Counted from the stretch's first letter, positions 23,015-36,734 are shown. The stretch: 64,000 nucleotides of DNA from Epiperipatus broadwayi (GCA_028023455.1 JAQFVV010000012.1:16132364-16196363); one strand, 5' to 3'. Notes: generated by a model from the sequence alone, not told the origin. Program-made: numbers and translations.

Positions 23015-23345
23015 GTTTTGCTCTGTTTAGCAATATGAAGATGCTAACATAAAACCATGCTGTCAGGAATGTGCATCTGCAGCATAATGTTATTTGAAGG
23101 ACATGATCCTCGTCCAGTACAGGGATGTGCGTCTGTCTGGCGAAGGAATCATGCATATAATATTTGAGAGAAATGCTACGTATGAGGGAGAGCGGTCTAT
23201 CTGCTGACTTATAGTCCCTATCCATCGAGCTAAAGGAAATCAATGTTGCAGGAAAAACATTTGCGTACATTGCAACACAATGACTACACCTTTGGGTCAT
23301 GCATTCAGTTGGGCTTTGCCCTGTATGCTTAACACACTTCACATT
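23015..23345. other. Unidentified GC-richer segment beside family C copy 3
   Basis: A stop-free minus-strand frame runs from 23342 to 22986 (about 118 codons, beginning with a GTG and with no ATG until later). The peptide has scattered cysteines and no recognised domain, and its end overlaps the family C repeat, so it is unlikely to be a real gene. Confidence 0.3.
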
Positions 23346-23449
23346 ACATTGATATAAACACCCACATATCCCTCCACCAGCATCGACCTAACTACGAAAC
23401 AAATAGCCTGAAATTACCCCTTTAAAATAAACATAAATGAAGTTAAATA

Positions 23450-23610
23450 TAAAGTTATTAATTGAACAATTGCTAAGGGAAATTTACAATAAAGTAAACC
23501 CAATGGCACTCATCATAAGGTGCCGCACTGACACCAATAACTTAAAAGATATACAAATAAATACACTTGGACACTCAGCATGAGATGCCATAATTACCGA
23601 TATATATATA
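23450..23610 (+). repeat. Repeat family D, copy 1, with two hairpins
   Basis: A direct repeat of 26020-26190: TAAAGTTATTAATTGAAC, GGAAATTTACAATAAA, then two hairpin motifs with about 65 bp spacing. GGCAC TCATCATAAG GTGCC is at 23505-23524 and a weaker GACACTCAGCATGAGATGCC is at 23569-23588. Confidence 0.65.
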
Positions 23611-25009
23611 TTTTAATCATATGAAAATCAAAAAAATAACTAAACGTTAATGAATCTATGCAGCTATCTACACCCAACTTAAATTTAATACATTTAAATA
23701 ATTTAGTCAATAAATATTAATAAAGAAAATGGAAATAATTGAATTGGCAAACATATATAAAAAAAATATAAAAATAAATATTAATAACTGATTTAATCTT
23801 CCGTGTTGGTCAGATAAGAGTTTATGGTTTAAACTTAGTTAGGCCTTAATTATTTAAGAAATTATTCAAAGTTCATTAAGCAAAAGTTTATAATGATTTG
23901 AGTTCATAATTATACTTTACATTAGAGGAGCTACCGGTTCCTTGTGCCAATTCCCACGAAGTCTTTATTATTCAAAATTTCAGAAAAAACCAGTCTGTTG
24001 TTCATACCGTAGCTATCAATCCGGAGACTGCCTTACCTGTTTCAATCCTGGAACAATTTTATTGTAGGACCCATATGATTCGAGTCTACAATAGTGCCAT
24101 TTATAATTCAACAGTCCCTTCAGTTGAAATAAGTAAGAGGGTGAAAAGTGCGCCTTCTCACCCTCCTCCTCAAAAATCAAGCTGGAATTAAATTTGATTG
24201 GAATTTTTTTTCTTTTTATCCTAATCGTCCAGATTCACTAAACACGGTTTCCTGTTCAATGATTTTCATTAGGGTCCGAGCATTGGTTGCTTCGTGCTTG
24301 CATTGGTCAATCTAATTTTTTTATTCTCTTATCTGACTTTTTAATTATATAAGAGCTCCAAGGGCTAGTTTGCTTTTTGTTTAATTAATAAAACAATCAT
24401 TTCCATTTATTGAGATTACATAGAAATCTTAAAATAGAAATTAACAATTATTTCTATTTTCATTTATGTTCCTTTTTAACAAAGCTATTTTATCTTTAGA
24501 TCTTTACTCTTCTTTATAAAAAAGTACGTTCAAATACTTTTTTTTATTTTTTTATTTAAAAAAAAAAACTTTTAAAGATTTCCATCTGTGCGACATATAT
24601 ATGTCAAACATAACTCTTTTTACTTTTGGCTTTTAGTTTTTAATAAATGATTTTATTTAAGATTATTTTCCCCATTATTTTTAAATTTTAAAATAATGTA
24701 TACCGTTACATATCAGTGAACTTCCTCTAAAACAAAAACAATAAAAAAAAAAAAAGAATTTACTTAGTATTAATAATTACATTACACAAATTGATTATAT
24801 ATGAAAATTAAAAAAAAAACTCTGGTTAGTAATTACCCACAAATATAATGATAAAAAAAAATTGTTGACTGTTGTTTCCTTACTACCAGCTAAATTTCTA
24901 CCTCCTCCCTTCCAAGTTTCTTTTCTCCTACTTAGGCAAGTTAAACAGTTGGATTTTAAATAAGACTCTTTTTTTTACTGTAGCGGACTATATTTCCCTG
25001 TTGAATTAC

Positions 25010-25400
25010 ACTCCTAATCTTGCCCTGAGCATGAAGTGACCAAGATTGACCAGGGTAAGAAATGGATACCAATTTAACCGATTGTCTGTCCTACAACATA
25101 TTGGTACTTCCAGCTAAACTGATAGAAAGAGTGAATTGACAGGACTCTGCCAATTAAAAACCCCTTTAGTTAATATCTTTCTCGAATGCCCGAATGTTTA
25201 GGACCTATGGTAACACACATCTTTAAAAAATATTTATTAATAGCTTTTGCGCACCACTCCTAGAAAAGAATAAAAATGAATTTTTCCCTCTCCTAGAAGG
25301 ATGTGCAATACCATATGTTCAGTGGAGCATAAGAATAAGATTTAACACCCTGGTAGAGCGATATCCCATATGGCTTGCTCAGTACACTCTACATCTAGGG
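25010..25400 (+). repeat. Interspersed repeat family E, copy 2
   Basis: Patchy match in the same order and orientation to 4770-5120 (AGCATGAAGTGACC, CACCACTCCTAGA, AGAAGGATGTGCAATACC, ATCCCATATGGCTTGCTCAG). No coding content seen. Confidence 0.4.
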
Positions 25401-25920
25401 TCTTCAATGGGTAAGTTAAATTGTTATTATAGGTCTGTGATTGATAAGGAAAGAGTACATTTTATTAAATAAAATAATATAAAATAAACAAATTTATTAT
25501 TATGATTAAATATTTATTTAATACCAAATACCCACCAATGTTTCATACTTAAAATGATATAATAAAAAAATTATTATCACAAAACCATATATACATTTGA
25601 TGCATTGAAATAGATAAAATATAACTACAATTTTAAATGAATAAGAAAAATAATAAATCGCTAAAGCTATTTACAATGTTTCATAATGAATGGAAGTGGT
25701 CTGAGCTTTTTACCCTGTAGAAATAAGTTAAACTTTGTGTGATTTGATATATATTTCTCAGATAAAAGATTTTCGGTTATACAGGCATACACTTCTACGC
25801 AGGACTTTAAAACCTTTTTTTTATTGATAGAATCCGTACATATATTTGTACTATAAATTATTTCACAAATTTCGTATTTTACAACATGTCAATAAGATTG
25901 CATTAGCTCAGATACCCTAG

Positions 25921-26190
25921 AGCACTCAACATGAGGTGCTGTATCTATTTGCCTTTTACGAAAGACAAATTCTTATACATGTATATACGTGCAGCACAAT
26001 TATACACTCACCACTATTCTAAATGTAAAGTTATTAATGGACTAGCTTACGGGAAATTTACAATAAATAAACCCCTTTGACACTCATCATAAGGTGCCGC
26101 AGTGACAAAAAATAACTTAAAAGGATATACGGATAAATACATTTTAGACACTCAACATGAGGTGTCGTACACATGTATATTTATGTATGA
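25921..26190 (+). repeat. Repeat family D, copy 2, with three hairpins
   Basis: Contains AGCAC TCAACATGAG GTGCT (25921-25940), GACAC TCATCATAAG GTGCC (26079-26098, one mismatch) and GACAC TCAACATGAG GTGTC (26147-26166). The loop is nearly constant while the stem bases change in matching pairs. The part from 26025 is directly repeated at 23450-23610. Confidence 0.65.
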
Positions 26191-26399
26191 CAATTTTCAA
26201 GATTAACAACGAAAAGAAAAACTAACAGCAACAAAAAAAAAAAAAACTAATTGCAACCTTTTGCTGAAAATATTAGAATTTGGGATAGAAAAATAAATTA
26301 AAAGATTTAAGTAAAAGATGTATCATTATGCCTGTAATAATCGTAATTTCAATATATATATATTGTACCCTCACTTCTCGATATATGATATAATTTAAA

Positions 26400-29300
26400 A
26401 TATGACTAGCTCAATTAAATTATTATGCTCGGCTAAAATATGTACAACTATCTTTAATATATTCTTATAATATTATAACTTATCAAATTTATTATAAACT
26501 TATCAAAAATTAATATAGTTCAATATTATGTACTAATTAAATAAATATTTACTAAAATCATGAGACTGTGAAGTGAAGTTACAAGTGGTAATTGGACTTA
26601 CATTGAGTCAATGTCTTTCCAAGACACTGTCTCAATGGCATAAGAATACTATTACTTCTTTATTATCTCATTACTAACTCTACAGCACTCTTATGACTTT
26701 TATAAATGAACTATCTTTAATAATAATAGATAAATAAATCTCAATCTTTTGTTAAGGAAATATAATTAAACGATCTCAGGTTCTTCTAATTATCTTAAAG
26801 TAATAATATTTCATGTAAATAGGAATGATAAGGGATTTAATATCAAACCTAAATACACCTAACTTATTCTAATAATAATAACTAACAATAATAATCTTTA
26901 GTGTATAGCTTAATCTCATCTATTTTATTGTACTATTAATCACTAAGAAAATAAGTAAATCATATACATGTCTTTCATTTCCATATAGTATCTTAATTTT
27001 AAAATATACTAAATTCTTATAATTTAACAATTTGTGGCAATAAATAATATTATACTTTTATATTGTGCATTATAATTACTTTATGACCATTGTAATATTA
27101 TATGTTAATGTCAATCAATTTCTATAAATTATATTAAGAAAATACTGTGTTTCTTTCTCAAATAATAAATTCATATTGTGCAAATATTATGTTTATTCAA
27201 ATTATCTGTTGTCAAATGCTGTGGTGTAAAATAATGAATTCGACACACTTTTAAAACAACTTAACAAATTTATTTACATCAACTTTAACAAATAATTTAT
27301 TTACACTATTTACATTTAAATGGAACTAAAGAAAATAAACAAAAATAAGAAAATAATAATACAAGTTTTTTACACTGTTATTATTTCCATAATCATAAGT
27401 AGATAATTTATACATTTATTAAATGTTCTATCAATAACATTCAATTAAATTTATGACTTTAATTTTTAATAAACATCATTTGTTATCAATTAATATAAGA
27501 AAAGGTTTTATATAAGATATCATTCATGTAGCATGTATGTAAATAAACAAACTTTAATAATTAAAAATGCTATTTCACTTAAGTCTTACTGTTATTTATA
27601 TTATAATGTATTAGGATGTATTAAATGTACCATTAATATTACTCAAAGATCAATTAATGTATAAACTGATATAAATTTGTAATATAATAACAATTATTGA
27701 TTATCACTGTTTATTTCATTCCGATATAATGTCATACCACATGTCTTATCAAAATATGCAATAAGTATATGTTCATTTAAAAATAACATTTTAAATTATT
27801 CACTAATTTCAAATTTGATAAAGTATTATGTTAAATAAAATTCTATGATTCTTTTCTATTTAAATCATTACTTTGCTTTACTTGTTATTCTTATTTCTTC
27901 CTAATAAACTTCTATCTACAAAAGTCATTTTAACCTTATTTAATTTCAGAAAAAAAAAACAAATAATAACGATCCAAACTCTCTTATACCTCATCCTCAG
28001 TATACAATAAGCCTTCAATCAAGATATAAATTTCTATGTAAAATTAACTTACTTATCTAATAAAATAAAAAATAAAAATATAGACTTTATATACTTCTTA
28101 CTAACTCCAAAAGAAAAATAAATAACTCACGCTAATAAAATCTAATTCCTAATATTGTAACAGAAACATTAAAATTTATTCACGAAAGAATCATATAATT
28201 ATTTCTAGGTTCTCATATTACGTTGTACTAAATTTACATCATCAATTTAAAATATGCATATTAAAATAAAACTGCTATTATTAATCTTATGTGTGTATAT
28301 TATTTAAACATTAATACATTCATTCAATAATCATATAACATTTGGTTGATCTAAAGAAAACATAGTAAATACATCAAATTATTATTATTATTACACAATT
28401 TTTACCATAAATGATACTTCAATGTACAGTCCGTCACACGATGTCCTCCAGGATTCCAGTTTTACAAAATAATTTCACATTTACACTCAACAATTATTTT
28501 TTAAAATATTACGTGTTGTATAATTATAAAATAAACTTTATGCAATAAAAAGTTATATTAGTATTTAGTTATTATTTAAAAAAAATGTAAATGTACCTTT
28601 CCTATCTTTAATAAATCAATAATTAATGAAATATTTATGTTAGTTAATAAATAAAACATATTACATAACATCCAACGGTGTCTTCTTCACTATATTGTTC
28701 TTTTTCCTAGGCACAATTCTCACCAAAACACTACTTCCTTTTCCGGTACATCACGTGTTTTTTAAAAGTTTTTATGGAATAAATGAAAACGTTCTTTTTT
28801 TTAAAAATAAAATAAAATAAAAGTCAGTTCCATCATAAGAAGAAAATAATAATTAAAATAGTTTATGAGATCCGAATTCATTTCTTCTTAAGGAAAAAAA
28901 ATATTATTATTTAAAAGTTATTATTTTTAGAATTAGTTTATAATTTACAAAGTTCTTGTTTAATTATTTTAATTGATTTGATTTGGATATCCACGTAGAT
29001 TTGATTTGCGCATTCCATAACAGATATTTAGGTAAGATTACTTTTAAAGTCTTCTATACGACCAGCGTTCAGACTTTAATAATATCATAATTTTACTTAT
29101 AAGTATTTCTTGGCCAATTAAATTTTCAATTTATTTGCCTTTTAAAACTGTCGAAATTTAGTCTTTTAAAACATAAAGACTTAACAAGGCAAATATTTAT
29201 ATAATTACTGTTACATATTATATCTTTCCAAGATATATATTTAAATTTATAATTTACAAATACTTGCTTCATAAAGAAGTATTTCTCATTCTTTTAAATA

Positions 29301-30620
29301 TCTATTTTATACAAATTAACTACGATCAGCTGTTAAATTTATATAAGGTCCAACGTATTATTTTTATGCATCTAATAACTCTCCTAGTTAATCCAGCGTC
29401 TGTTAAATTTTTAGTATAAAGTCTCCAATACGTTCTATCCTTATACGATGTCTTCATGATTATTTGATAGTAAATTGAGCATCAATAGGAAACGATCAAT
29501 AGGGAACTATAATAAATTAACACTGCATATTTATTGGTAACTTTTATAAATTATTTTAAAAACTACTCTCTTATAATTTTAAAACGATTTTGAGAGCGTC
29601 TATAATTACTTAGCTATTTCTAATAGCACCTTTTACTTTAAGAATTTCAATCACAAGTCCCCTCCGAACAATTGAACCTTGGTTTTATACCGGAAGAAAA
29701 CTCCCACTTGATTGGTGAATTAAACAATCAACTTGCTAGCTTATTTACATATTTTACCAACAAGACAGAATTAAAAATAAATAATGACTTACTTAATATT
29801 TATTATTTATCACATTATTAAATTCTTAAATTAATCTTTATCATTTATTTAAATCCATTAAACATATTTTTAAAACATTCTTTCTTACTTAATTTCACGT
29901 TTAACTTTTATAAGATTATTTTTATAAACAAACTAAGTCTATTTTATTCGTTATGTTTTAAAGCAGTATTTTTAAAAATCAGATTTAATATTTCACATTA
30001 ATTATCTTTATTTTTATTTCATAATAGCCAAAATAATATTTATAAATTTTATAACAGAATTTTTAAAATAGCTTTGCAACTTTACTAAAAAAACTCCCAA
30101 GCATGTGTGTATGTATCTAATTAACATCTGTTTTTTTACAACAAAGCTACAAACGCTTGTAATAATCTAAAAATAAACTAACAATTCATTTTTTAAAAAT
30201 AAATATTTTTTAAAATAAATAATATCTTCCAACAATTTTTAAAATAATAATTCGATATTATTAAAATCAAATATTAATCTTCTATCATGTATTACTAATA
30301 ATTAAAATATTTATATTCTTTTATTAAATATTAATTTTTATCAACAATAAATATATGCATTTAATTTTAACTTCTTTTAAAAACTTTAACTTTAAAATTT
30401 ATTTATAAAATTTATTAATGCAGTATTGATTATGGCCAGTTTTCCCAACCATATACCATTATCATTCCCATTGAAACGTCTCTCTCAAACATCAGCACAA
30501 TTTTCACATATCAAATACTCATGAATTACTTTAATTACACTTTTTAAAAGATTATCATAAATAAAATTGACATCATATAGCTAAATATATCTTAAATTTA
30601 AAATTTTTAAATAAATGGAT
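26400..30620. other. Extremely AT-rich intron core, no gene seen
   Basis: About 4.2 kb of the lowest-complexity DNA of the window, with runs of TTATTA and AATAAT. Slightly more complex islands occur near 28660-28760, 29020-29110 and 29590-29760, without a frame or recognisable RNA. Confidence 0.5.
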
Positions 30621-30809
30621 ACATCAATTTATGGAGACCCCTACAAAAGGGCACAATATATATGCGAAAGACAACTCTCTCGTTTTTTAAAATGATTAAT
30701 AATAATAATAATAAAAAATATATATATTTCTAATTATCAGAAATATCAGAATGAATTAGTTCATTAATAAATAATTTATTAATAAATATTTTTAAAACAA
30801 ACTTATGTA

Positions 30810-31045
30810 GGCATCTTCATCTTCTCCTGACTGGGCTTTTGAGTGGGCCTCAAGTCAACTGGCTATGTGGTGAGGATTTAATCTCATTCAGGCATAGACA
30901 AGGTGGCTTTTGTCATCATCGTGGCCAGCTGGTACTGGCGTGATTACATCTTGGAAATTTGGACAGAGAAAGGGCGGGTGCACCAGTTGGTTGTCTACCC
31001 CACGGTCATTTTACTGGAACCTCTAGTAGACTGCTTCACATTTTC
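30810..31045. other. GC-rich island inside an AT-rich intron, unidentified
   Basis: About 235 bp stand out sharply in base composition (for example GAAAGGGCGGGTGCACCAGT). The minus strand gives partly open frames such as NQLVHPPFLCPNFQDVITPV followed by stops. It could be a fragment of a retroelement or of a transposed gene; I do not recognise it. Confidence 0.35.
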
Positions 31046-31624
31046 TTTTTTTGTATATTATAATAATTATGATTATTATTAAATTTTCATCTGCTGTCTC
31101 GAATGGTTAATCAAATCCACAAGAAAACAACGGTTCTTAAAAGAACTGTATAATGGATTTCTTCTTAGGAAATATCAGTAATCGTCTAGTCCATAAATGA
31201 AACTTTAAGTGGCTAGATGATAGGAGAATTATGAAGCCAAAGTAGTGAATGACTTGGCCAGAATGAATGCCAAAAAAAAAAAAAAAAAGAATGAATCCCA
31301 CAGCATTGACTAAAACCTATCAACCCTACTCATACAGAACCAATTCAGGTACCCTCCTGAGAAGTAGGAATCAGCCAACACTTTTAATTTAGTTTATCAT
31401 TCAGATTATAAACATTCCTTTCTATTTTTCTAATTAAATTCTACATAACAGGGTTTGATATAATGTTTGTTTTCCATCTTGAATACTCAGACCACTTGAT
31501 TACAGATATCAATTCAAAAGAATTTTTTATTTTATATATAAAAAAAAGATAACATTTTAATTATAGCATTGATCATCAAACATTTTGTTTTTTGATTAGA
31601 TTTTTGAAGCAATTAACATTCTTT

Positions 31625-32040
31625 GCTTACAGTTTTTAGAAAAGTAATTAAAAAATATATACAAGTATGTTGTAACAATTACTTTAATTATTTATTTTAC
31701 TAATATGTTCCAACATGTGATCCATTTGTTCAATAAAGTTTGCTGTTCTCTATTTGAATTTTTCGGAGAAAAGCAAAATAGATAAAATGACATATACTGA
31801 AAATATACAAAAAAAAAAAATACAAAATAATATATGAGTTTATTATACGTGTATTTGTGTACAATATTTAAAATTGGTGTGTGTAGTTATTCTATACTCA
31901 GACCCCATTTCCATTATTAATGTAGCACATTTATATATTTGTTGTGCTTAATATATATAAATTTACATGTGTATCTGCTGTAATGTTCTTTACAGCAGAC
32001 TTTGTGCATGGACATTTGATAATGCCTGGCACAATACTTT
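31625..32040 (-). repeat. Repeat family F, copy 2 (inverted)
   Basis: Reverse-complement copy of 21637-21970, from CAGTTTTTAGAAAAGTAATTA to AATGCCTGGCACA, with the same internal GTTCCAACATG block. The internal palindrome partner has lost one base here (TGTTGTAACA), so the copies have aged separately. Confidence 0.75.
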
Positions 32041-32049
32041 AAAAATAAC

Positions 32050-35000
32050 TTTATTTGGAATAAATGAGCTCTGATACATCCTTTTAAAAGATTGAAATTA
32101 TATCAGCTAATAAATGCTTGGAGTGATATAGCTGTCATTTTATCTGGAAAAAAAAAACATCTAGTGAGAAGATACACGTTTAAAAGAACAAAAATCGTAA
32201 ATCTTTTAAAGAAAGAAATATTTATTTTAATGTATAAAGTACATGTCTGCTAATAAACGTATTAAATAAATAATTTATATTTTATGTTTTTGAATGATGG
32301 AGATGCAAATATTATTTGTGCTATGTTTATTACATTATATTGGCTACATATAACAGTCAAAGCCAATAGATACGTACGTAAAAAATATTTTCATAAATGG
32401 ATCCGTAAATTATTTACTTTATTGAGATACATGCCTGAATAGATGCCCAGAGGAGAAAAAACTGGAATAAACAATTATCTCTTTGGGACAGCTAATATTG
32501 TCCTTGGATTTTACCAGATTTTATATTAGTATTTGTACATTTCTTCAAATGGTGCCGAGACAGGAGTAAGAATGTGCACTCAGCTTTGTACTGGTGACTA
32601 GGCAACATGATAGATTCCTGACAAGCGCTTGTTCAGCTTACGAGCAGGAGAAGAGAAGAAAAAAAATCTTTTTGTAACTTTAAAACCTTAAACTTTTTTT
32701 TTTATATTAAGTCTACTGTTAATATTTAGAATATTACAATTTTTATTTTAAAACTAACTTCTTGTTATTATATTTTCAATGTAATCTTAAAATAAATTAA
32801 CTTTTATTATTATTATGTTAAATAAAAAAAAAAGAGGGTATTCAAAAAGTAGTTTTCTGAATAATGAAAATTACAATCATAATTGTTTTTTTTTAATGTA
32901 TGGTACAAGAAGCATATCGGCATAAATGATCTTAATAATGGTTGAGATCATTGGTAATTTCTTTTTATTATTTAGATTACACTTTGCTTATTTGTTTTTA
33001 AAAAATTATTTCATATTACTTCAATTTTTAATGTTAAACAGTGGAATGAACCGTTGATAGAAATTATCATCGTATTTTTTATAAAAGAATTGATGAATGT
33101 GGACAAATGTTTTGAAAACATCCAAGGATATTTAAAATATATATTTAATGTGAATGCTTGAATATGCATACATTAGATAACATCTTTAATTTATTAACAT
33201 TTTACTTTTGTGAATATTATCTGGAGAAATACAGAGAAAGTCATAATAGTGGTCTCTAAATTATATAATAACAAATAAATAAATGTATAGTATGAATGTA
33301 TGTTTTTTTATCATTTATGCTTGAAAACTTTTTTAAAAAAAACATCCTGAAATGAATTTAGATCTTTGTTGTTTCTTTAATATTGTTGTTTTGGAAATTA
33401 TTTTAGAATGCAGTTTGTATATTTTATGAAGTTAAGTGAATTATTCAGTGTCGAAGATATAGGATGGTGGTCGGAGAGTAATATTTATATGAAATCCTAG
33501 ATGTTAGGGATATGTTGAAAACTGTTGTATGTGAATTACATTTCCATATTTTGAAGTTATTAAAATATACAGATAACATAGGGCTGTATATCTTTTTCCA
33601 TGGACAGTTGCATTTCCTTATTGTCAATAAATGCTATAATAGAGCCATGATTTGAATCTTAGGTGCCTGATGAATATGGACCTATTATTATGATTTGCAC
33701 TGTATCCATAATGATATTGTTTTACTCGTTGGAGTCATTCTTGTTACTATTCCATATCTTACACTTTAATCGCTATCTATCACCACAGGAATCATCGTAG
33801 AGGATAGTTTTATAAGTTGGTAAAATAATGGCTAAACTGTTTGAAGTTGATAATTTTGTGAGGGCAAAATAAAGTATATAGAAATTTCTTTCACAAATGA
33901 TGTTGAGATGAGAATGTAGGATATTCCTACAAGTAGTAGAGATCACTTAGCTCAAACAGATGAATATTTAAGGTAGAATGAAAGTGAGAATAGTGAAAAT
34001 GATTTTGAATGATATGATGAATGTAAGAGTATAAAAACAAAAGAAATACAAATGTCAAGCTTGTATGGATAGTTCTTTAAATTTTATTATAAATAATTTA
34101 AACCCATTTAAGTTACAAAAATTTATGAAATTATTTCGTAAGTATTTTTCATAAATAGTAATTTTTTATATTCAGATTTTTAATTAAAAAAATTTCTGAT
34201 ATTCAAATATCAGGATGATCCTTTGCTAAACTTCAAAGAAAGTCTTTAATAATTTTTTTGAAAATATTTTACTTGTTGAATTTTAAGAAATGTATTTTAA
34301 ATATAAATTTATAATGATGCATTTACATCATAAGAAATATTTTATAGTATCTATAAATGAAATATTAAGCTTTCTTAGAAATTGGGGAATTTATTATAAC
34401 TATTCCCAATACAAAATAGTAGAATATTATATTTACTGAATGAGGATAATATATTGTCAGAACTGTTGTAAGTTTTTATTTTATTTGAAATGGCTGAAGT
34501 GAAAGCTGTCTTATTTTATTTTTTGTCATTTATTGGTAAGATTTATTGTAAATATTTTTTTTTATATTATATTATAAATTTATTGTAAGAGTATAATATT
34601 GTTAATTTATACATAAATTTGTTAACTGTTTTACAACTTACATTTTAGACGAGTTGTGATTTTTCTGCGGGTGATTTATTTGATTTTTCATTCTACATGC
34701 ATGATCCACAGAAATTGATAATTTGAAATATTACTTATTTGGCACATGATTGCTAAAGATTTCTTAGATATTATTTCTATTATATCTGACTGAAAAAATT
34801 ATTATTATTATCGTAGAAGATATGATCATTGGTAATTATTTTTAAACTGATACAATATTAATGAAAGATATACTTGATATTGCCACAAAATTCAAATACA
34901 TTATATTTCTTAAGAATGCCACATTAAACAAAGAAAGATTGCACAATGTTTACCTAAAATCTTATTATATTATTTATGTATTATTGAGTAATAACCTGTA
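32050..35000. other. AT-rich intron sequence, no feature seen
   Basis: Short frames only. A complex patch at 32545-32650 with higher GC has no recognised content. Confidence 0.45.
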
Positions 35001-35025
35001 TATTTATACTTTACATTTGTCCAAT

Positions 35026-35134
35026 ATAATAATAAATCGTGCTTTCACACTTCCAACGCTTAGCCATTAAATTTAATTTTCAATTTGTTGTTATAGCTTT
35101 ACGTTGGAAGTGTGAAAGCATGGTTTATTATTAT
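35026..35134. repeat. Hairpin MITE-like element with 33-bp arms
   Basis: ATAATAATAAATCGTGCTTT...CTTCCAACG (35026-35058) is matched by its reverse complement CGTTGGAAG...AAAGCATGGTTTATTATTAT (35102-35134), with three mismatches at the centre of the arm. The loop is 43 bp. It may be a very short MITE or a hairpin-RNA precursor. Confidence 0.75.
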
Positions 35135-36159
35135 GTATTATTGCTAAACTTTAATTATTAAATAGATTTAATGTTGAGAGTCATTAAGTTATTTTAGTTG
35201 CTTATTATTGTTATTATTTTGTAAGAGTAGTTAGATATCCTGTAAAATCCCTCATCATATTTAACTACAGGGTGTTAATTAATTAATTTATTTTGTTATT
35301 AGTTTGTTAGAAATGAATCTGAGATTATTATTATTTTTATTTTGGAGAATTGTAAATTTTCTATTGAAAGATGATTAGTAAGAAATTATTATTTAATGTT
35401 AAATGTCCAATCAGTATTTTCATCAAAGGAATATTAAGTAATTTGTTAGTTCTGTAATAAGTTTATGAATTATATTTTAGGATTATTAGATGTGTGTTCT
35501 AAGACATGAGAGTATTACATGGTAGTTTTGTTATATGAATTTGGTGGAGTAATATGCTTATGCCATTGGGAATGTATCTTTTGGGATGTATTCTTAGTGT
35601 TTAAGCCAATGTATCTTATTTGTTATTTTGATAAAACCATATTTTGTTTATAATATTCAGCAAGTTTTATCAATTGAATTTATTATTGAAATGAATAGAT
35701 TGAGTATTCTAGTTGAACCCTAATTATTTATTATGAACCTAAGTGTTATGATATTTTAATTTAATAAGTTTTTCTTATATTTAGTTATTGGAAAATATTG
35801 CTTTATTAGATACCGTATCTTAATAATGTATCTTGAGCTAGTCAGAACAATATTATTTTAATACTCATTGTCTATGTAACACAATTGCAGTTCATTATAA
35901 TTAAATTCTACTTAGCCAGAATTTTTGTTCAGGATTTCTCGTTTTGGTAAGGGCACAATATATATGTATGTTAATTCTAATATTCTCAAGGATAAATGAT
36001 CAATTCGTAGTATTATTTCTAGTAGTTTTTGTATAATAAAAATATAATAGCTAAATAGCTGACTTTTCAGTACAATAGCAAGTACTTTCTCCAGAGCTGC
36101 TTCTTTCTCAAATCATAAGAATGGGTGTGGTAAGATTTAAAATCGTTATTTTTTTTCTT

Positions 36160-36440
36160 TTGTTATTTTCTCATTCTCAAATTCATTGATTGAGAAGTTT
36201 TAAAAAATATTTCATCCTCCAATAGCTTTTTCCAAATATTGTTAATTTTCTTTAATTCATACTTTTCATTTATGCTCTTGGGCCTTTTAAAAATCTCTAT
36301 AGCTTCCCTCAACAATCTCTGGTTACATTGTTCATTTTTTGCCAGAATATGTGTTTTATTAAAATTGATGTCATTGTTAATTAATTTAATGTGTGAATAA
36401 ATGGCTAATGAAACAGATTTTTCTCTAACTGCCAAAATGT
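36160..36440 (-). mobile_element. Penelope-like element, C-terminal fragment
   Basis: The minus-strand frame 36435-36163 reads KLINNDINFNKTHILAKNEQ, then RLLREAIEIFKRPKSINEKY and IWKKLL. The pattern I-N-F-x-x-T-x-x-L-A, R-x-x-R-E-A-I-E-I and the closing I-W-x-x-L-L is the region downstream of the GIY-YIG core in Penelope-like proteins. Only the last about 85 residues remain. It lies 116 bp from the CXXC1 exon at 36556. Confidence 0.75.
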
Positions 36441-36555
36441 GATATAGATATATAACAATATCTCACAATTATTAAATGTACACCTATAGGCATTTATATT
36501 CTGAAATAAATTTTTAAAATATTTAATGAAATATTATTATGACCAAAATACTTAC

Positions 36556-36734
36556 TTAGTTGCCAATTTCATCCCACATTCATTGGAACAATATTTCGAA
36601 TTAGGTCTTGATGGTTCCATGCAACCCGGACCATAACATTGCTGAGTGATTGTTTCTTCACTTTCAGATGTAACTTTATCATTGTCTTCATTAAATGATT
36701 TATGTTTTGAAGTGGATTTCAATTTAGATTTTAT
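36556..36734 (-). CDS. CXXC1: CXXC1/CFP1 exon: cysteine motif before the SET1-interaction region
   Basis: This 179-bp exon encodes 59 residues plus two bases. After a basic/acidic lead (KSKLKSTSKHKSFNEDNDK) comes QQCYGPGCMEPSRPNSKYCS and then NECGMKLAT. This CxGPGC...SKYCS.ECGMKLA block is a signature of CFP1 from animals to yeast Spp1 relatives and begins the region that binds SET1 in COMPASS. The acceptor is AATCTTAG; the donor is a consensus GTAAGT inside the Asn codon (phase 2, AA|T). The codon is completed by the first base of the exon at 18297, giving ATNRIYEILP across the junction. Confidence 0.95.

Larger units (their letters stand above)
18298..36555 (-). other. 18.3-kb CXXC1 intron
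   Basis: The intron lies between a consensus GTAAGT donor at 36555 and a TTTTTTCTAG acceptor at 18298. It carries a family C hammerhead repeat (22690), the inverted repeat family at 21637 and 31625, a covarying-hairpin repeat (23450, 26020), a GC-richer island near 30810-31045, a hairpin MITE (35026-35134) and a PLE fragment (36160). Long parts, especially 26400-30600, are extremely AT-rich and show no coding signal on either strand. Confidence 0.85.

Noticed and set aside
22986-23342. 118-codon minus-strand frame
   Set aside because: It lacks a proper ATG start, ends inside the family C repeat and shows no domain; kept only as an unidentified segment.
26400-30620. A CRISPR array, replication origin or bacterial feature in the AT-rich stretch
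   Set aside because: The window is eukaryotic and no regular direct repeats with spacers exist there.
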